A stretch of DNA of 15,660 nucleotides from JBBSBR01 sp038251135 (GTDB lineage: Bacteria > Patescibacteriota > Saccharimonadia > UBA4664), in the NCBI GenBank assembly GCA_038251135.1, contig JBBSBR010000018.1, forward strand, positions 1-15,660. The letters are read 5' to 3'. The notes below the pieces were generated by a model. That model ran no database searches, had not been told where the DNA came from, and worked only from the letters and a program-made list of their open reading frames with translations. The translations under genes were made by a program, and so were the position numbers. Below, piece by piece: positions 13,584 through 15,660 of the stretch (position 1 is the first letter of the stretch; every line of letters begins with the position of its first letter).

Positions 13584-14126
13584 ATGGCCAAACAAGAAGC
13601 CCAGATAAATAGTTTCGGTTTAGATACACGTGAAGATATCGTAATTAATGCGATCGAGATTTTCGATACCATCAAGCAATCACCGATGGTGCTCGATAAG
13701 GACTTAAAAGTAGTTATGGCAAATGCATCATTCTATAAAACATTCCAAGTTACACGCGACAATACTGAGGGCGTGCAAATTTATGCAATCGGAAATGGTC
13801 AGTGGAACATCAATAAGCTGCGACTCCTGCTGGAAAAAATAATTCCCCAGAGTAAAGCCGTAGACGACTACGAAGTTATTCACGATTTTGAGCATATCGG
13901 TCAAAAAGTAATGCTCCTGAATGCACGGGAAATACTTCGCCAAGATAATCGCCAGGAGGTAATCCTGCTAGCCATCGAAGACATCACTTACAGTAAGCAG
14001 CTCGAGCAAGAAACGAAAGATGCCGAAGCAAAGATTAATAGCATTCTTGAAAGGCTCGTTGGATCATCCATGCGAATATCTGGCGGAACGGCACCTCAGG
14101 AGCCTGAGACAAAGCGCAAATCGTAA
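13584..14126 (+). CDS. Stand-alone PAS-domain protein
   Basis: 180 aa. Residues about 24-140 form one PAS domain: IEIFDTIKQSPMVLDKDLKV, ANASFYKTFQV, the strongly conserved GNGQWNINKLRLLLE (70-84), YEVIHDFEHIGQKVMLLNAR and ILLAIEDITY. This is the PAS subtype usually joined to CheB/CheR or histidine kinase proteins. Here only a short helix (KQLEQETKDAEAKINSILER) and a polar tail follow, so no output domain is present. It may bind a small ligand and act through a partner. The ATG follows AAGGA by 7 nt. The codon use and base content are more AT-rich than in the rest of the window, and it lies between two copies of a repeat, so it may be acquired. A terminator follows 20 nt after the stop. Confidence 0.85.
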   Translation: MAKQEAQINSFGLDTREDIVINAIEIFDTIKQSPMVLDKDLKVVMANASFYKTFQVTRDNTEGVQIYAIGNGQWNINKLRLLLEKIIPQSKAVDDYEVIHDFEHIGQKVMLLNAREILRQDNRQEVILLAIEDITYSKQLEQETKDAEAKINSILERLVGSSMRISGGTAPQEPETKRKS

Positions 14127-14146
14127 AATCTCTTCAGAATGAACAT

Positions 14147-14178
14147 TAGAAAAGAGGCACCTATGTGCCTCTTTTCTA
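14147..14178. terminator. Bidirectional terminator shared by the PAS gene and small RNA copy B
   Basis: 14-bp stem (14147-14160 with 14165-14178; core AAAAGAGGCAC/GTGCCTCTTTT), CTAT loop. The GAGGCAC core is shared with the copy A terminator, while the outer pairs differ in a compensating way (A-C-G in A against A-A-G in B, each still paired). Both strands give a T-rich 3' side. Confidence 0.85.
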
Positions 14179-14334
14179 TGAGTTGGACTAAGAACTGAAC
14201 GGAAAGGAAGACGTCGCGGTGGTGTAGCATACTAACTAACAAAGTATTGAACTCGAACTAGGGACTATAGAACAAGATATTCTTAACTCGATCTGCTACA
14301 TCTAGGAGCTACTTTATATCCTCCCATGTCTTCC
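14148..14334 (-). ncRNA. Predicted small RNA, copy B (~187 nt), undescribed
   Basis: Second copy of the RNA at 12977-13145. Starts at GGAAGAC (14334-14328), pairs with GTCTTCC (14212-14206), and keeps the 9-bp inner stem (14302-14294 with 14229-14221). Compared with copy A the 3' end carries 17 extra nt between the body and the terminator, which is why it is longer. It is transcribed toward the PAS gene and stops at the shared hairpin, not overlapping the coding region. Same caveats as copy A. Confidence 0.65.
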
Positions 14335-14467
14335 GATTTCGATAATATCAGATCATCAGAGTGGAAATCAAGTCTTTTTTTTCAGCCAATGCGCTCAATA
14401 GTAACGATTGAGTTCTGAAGCCAGCGACGGCTTAATTAAGGCGTTTTTGGATGAAAAATTCCTGGGG
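14196..14467. repeat. Direct repeat, copy B (272 bp)
   Basis: Counterpart of 13008-13278. The match ends abruptly after TGGGG on the right; on the left it stops 17 nt short of the terminator, where copy A is joined almost directly to its own. Confidence 0.95.
14342..14380 (-). promoter_or_regulatory. Promoter of small RNA copy B
   Basis: Minus strand: A-tract, TTGATT (14371-14366), 18 nt, TG-A-TATTAT (-10 at 14347-14342), then 7 nt and GGAAGAC. Same architecture as copy A. Confidence 0.6.
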
Positions 14468-14483
14468 CCGTGCTATAAGTGAC

Positions 14484-14500
14484 ATTAGAAATATTCTAAT
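14484..14500. repeat. Short palindrome
   Basis: ATTAGAA-ATA-TTCTAAT, a perfect 7-3-7 inverted repeat between repeat copy B and the ADP-ribosyltransferase-like gene. Role unknown; it could be a weak terminator or an operator. Confidence 0.4.
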
Positions 14501-14539
14501 TAATCTTGATATGTCGCCAAAAAATCCTAACTTACGTAA

Positions 14540-15103
14540 CTAGAATTCATTCCTTTCAATATCGACAATCTCATGAGGCGATAATTCATAAATCCAGTCG
14601 GGATTGATCGGCTTACCATAGTGGACTTCGTGCAGTTTCTCGCCCCTAATGAGTGGATTGTCCAATAACAGAAAACTTTTCGCGTCCTCCCTGTCCAGCC
14701 CCTGCGTGGTTACCTCCAAGACAACTAATTCTTCTGGGGGAACTCCCTGAGTCTCACTTGCGCAGAATTTGGCATATCGAATACTGTCGCTCAGACTAAC
14801 AACCTTATTATTCTCAAATTGGAGCGGGCTAGGTTTAAGCCCTTCCTTTTTGATTTGTTCGGCCCCTGCTCTAGTCGTGGCGTGGAAAAGGGCTCCGGGT
14901 AACCGAGAGTGGTAAATCTGTTCAATTGATTGTGCCTCCTGGTCGGCCCCCTTCATCATGTCATCAGCCCATCTATCCAATCCAGCCAGAAACTCATGCA
15001 AAGCATCTAGATCAAATTTTTCTACTTCGGTTGCCCTGATAGGAAGGTCGGGAAATGAAAATCCGCCTTCTTGATTGTCTGGGGTTTCGCTGTTTTCGCT
15101 CAT
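14540..15103 (-). CDS. Uncharacterised protein with an ADP-ribosyltransferase-like domain
   Basis: 187 aa from the ATG at 15103; a TTG at 15121 would add six residues but lies upstream of the likely start point. Residues 1-60 are acidic and probably helical. From 70 on the pattern GALFHATTRAGAEQIKKEGL (70-89), VVSLSDSIRYAKFCAS (101-116), LVVLEVTT (126-133) and IYELSPHEI (171-179) resembles the fold of ADP-ribosyltransferases and KptA-like enzymes: an HxT strand, a turn with a G-L, a Ser strand and a late Glu. The similarity is faint and by eye only. Such domains act on protein or nucleic acid targets using NAD, and some are toxins; no antitoxin gene is apparent next to it. It lies between the small RNA repeat and tRNA-His in the AT-rich part. 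Confidence 0.5.
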   Translation of the reverse strand: MSENSETPDNQEGGFSFPDLPIRATEVEKFDLDALHEFLAGLDRWADDMMKGADQEAQSIEQIYHSRLPGALFHATTRAGAEQIKKEGLKPSPLQFENNKVVSLSDSIRYAKFCASETQGVPPEELVVLEVTTQGLDREDAKSFLLLDNPLIRGEKLHEVHYGKPINPDWIYELSPHEIVDIERNEF

Positions 15104-15111
15104 TAACTTGA

Positions 15112-15120
15112 AGTGTAACA
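15112..15120 (-). promoter_or_regulatory. Extended -10 of the ADP-ribosyltransferase-like gene
   Basis: Minus-strand TGT-TACACT with 8 nt to the ATG at 15103 and no Shine-Dalgarno; again a nearly leaderless arrangement. It directly follows the tRNA-His terminator. Confidence 0.35.
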
Positions 15121-15139
15121 AAAAGCTCCTTTCGGAGCT
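15120..15139 (-). terminator. Terminator of tRNA-His
   Basis: Minus-strand AGCTCC-GAAA-GGAGCT (15124-15139) followed by five T (15120-15124 region). Confidence 0.85.
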
Positions 15140-15154
15140 ATTTTAAATTATTCC

Positions 15155-15232
15155 TGGGGCGAGTGATGGGGCTTGAACCCACGACCTACGGTACCACAAA
15201 CCGTCGCTCTAACCAACTGAGCTACACCCGCC
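15155..15232 (-). tRNA. tRNA-His(GTG)
   Basis: Minus strand. Encoded G-1 (15232) opposite C73, acceptor GCGGGTG/CACTCGC with one G-T pair, D-arm GCTC/GAGC, anticodon stem ACGGT/ACCGT with loop TTGTGGT (GTG), T-arm GTGGG-TTCAAGC-CCCAT, and encoded CCA. The extra G-1 is the family hallmark of tRNA-His. Confidence 0.97.
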
Positions 15233-15331
15233 ATATATTGGCGCTGGGATTTGAACTTTCAACTTTAGAACTTTACTCTATTTTGAGGGAAAAATCCAGT
15301 CCCGTAGGTACGATTTCACTTCAACTAGAGT

Positions 15332-15392
15332 GTCATTCTCTGGCTTGACCAGAGAATCGCTGATAGATCCTCCGATCAAGTCGAAGGATGAC
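15332..15392. repeat. REPIN-like paired palindrome
   Basis: Two related 27-nt units in opposite orientation: 15332-15358 (ATTCTCTGG-CTTGA-CCAGAGAAT, a perfect 9-bp hairpin) and 15366-15392 (ATCCTCCGA-TCAAG-TCGAAGGAT, 8 of 9 pairs), with 7 nt between. The loops are reverse complements of each other, and the outer GTCAT/ATGAC ends also match. This is the layout of dispersed bacterial REP pairs. Confidence 0.7.
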
Positions 15393-15416
15393 AACCCTAA
15401 GATTTTTTGAAATTGA

Positions 15417-15569
15417 AATACATGGTGCCCCGAGCAGGATGGTCGCGCAAGCACGACCTCCCTGTGGTGCTCGGCTCAAATGACTATGAATAGTCCCTTG
15501 AGCCTGTGCTCCTCGTACACCGACCTGCGAATGCAATGGTCGCAGGTTCGAATCTGATTCTGGAATACA
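15417..15569. repeat. Rearranged copies of tRNA-Arg ends
   Basis: 15417-15440 repeats the tRNA-Arg 3' end and its flank (15564-15587) with one mismatch in 24. 15534-15554 is an exact 21-nt inverted copy of the tRNA T-arm and variable loop (15585-15605). Between them lie a long-range stem CCGAGCA/TGCTCGG (15430-15436, 15468-15474) and a nested hairpin GGCTCAA/TTGAGCC enclosing GACTA/TAGTC (15473-15504). Not a complete tRNA. It may be a recombination or integration scar. Confidence 0.65.
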
Positions 15570-15646
15570 TGGTGCCCCGGGCAGGATTCGAACCTGCGAC
15601 CATTGGCTTAGAAGTCCACTGCTCTATCCAGCTGAGCTACCGGGGC
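15570..15646 (-). tRNA. tRNA-Arg(TCT)
   Basis: Minus strand, 77 nt. Acceptor GCCCCGG/CCGGGGC, D-arm GCTC/GAGC, loop CTTCTAA (anticodon TCT, reads AGA/AGG), T-arm GCAGG-TTCGAAT-CCTGC, discriminator A, encoded CCA. The anticodon stem GTGGA/GCCAA has only three regular pairs; the outer and inner positions are G-A and A-G. All other arms are complete, so the gene is probably functional but unusual. Confidence 0.88.
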
Positions 15647-15660
15647 ATACCGCTTGAACG

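Noticed and set aside
15239..15275. Decayed tRNA upstream of tRNA-His (GGGATTTGAAC word)
   Set aside because: Only the T-loop-like word is visible; no pairing stems could be found.
15163..15348. 61-codon frame over tRNA-His
   Set aside because: It translates a tRNA gene (the familiar GLEPTTYG type of artefact) and the following degenerate sequence.
15333..15536. 67-codon minus-strand frame containing RLDRRI
   Set aside because: This peptide pattern is typical of translated REP-like palindromes; the frame covers the REPIN and tRNA fragments.

Overview
The window reads as chromosomal DNA of a small-genome bacterium of the Patescibacteria/CPR type, most likely Candidatus Saccharibacteria. This is inferred from gene content, not from a marker-gene match: a pilB-pilC-pilin cluster, a three-repeat lamin-tail surface protein overlapping tsaE, a very short TsaB, RNase Y followed by a YmdB-like phosphoesterase, a DUF5652 membrane protein and several one-domain signalling proteins. 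TGA is an ordinary stop (tsaE, tsaB, gmk), so this is not one of the UGA-recoding CPR lineages.

Layout. 1-3500 (minus): type IV pilus genes pilB and pilC, then a promoter and a pilin cut by the window edge. 3645-6197 (plus): lamin-tail protein, tsaE and tsaB, overlapping and probably co-transcribed. 6479-8789 (plus): rny and ymdB with a 1-nt gap, closed by a hairpin. 8935-10599 (plus): single-gene units with their own promoters: a WhiB-like iron-sulfur regulator with a long C-terminal extension, an HU-type nucleoid protein, and a receiver-only response regulator. 10680-11801 (minus): tRNA-Gly(TCC), guanylate kinase and a DUF5652 protein. 11926-12902: a DUF4118-like membrane sensor without a kinase, convergent with a PAP2 phosphatase.

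12977-15103 is more AT-rich and looks accessory. Two copies of a ~271-bp sequence flank a one-domain PAS gene. On the minus strand each copy has a conserved promoter (A-tract, TTGATT, 18 nt, TGnTATTAT), a body that starts with GGAAGAC and closes with its complement GTCTTCC, and a terminator hairpin. The predicted transcript bodies are ~98% identical, while the sequence upstream of the promoters is only ~83% identical. I interpret this as a duplicated, apparently undescribed small RNA gene, and it is the main discovery candidate here. An ADP-ribosyltransferase-like gene follows. 15155-15646 holds tRNA-His(GTG) and tRNA-Arg(TCT) separated by a REPIN-like paired palindrome and scrambled copies of tRNA-Arg ends.

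How the parts fit. Housekeeping operons (t6A tRNA modification, RNA decay, GMP phosphorylation) sit beside surface and pilus functions that suit an episymbiotic life. Three signalling fragments (receiver, membrane sensor, PAS) occur without any histidine kinase in the window. Six genes have an extended or plain -10 element only 6-10 nt before the start codon, implying leaderless or nearly leaderless mRNAs; others (pilin, whiB) have very strong Shine-Dalgarno sites.
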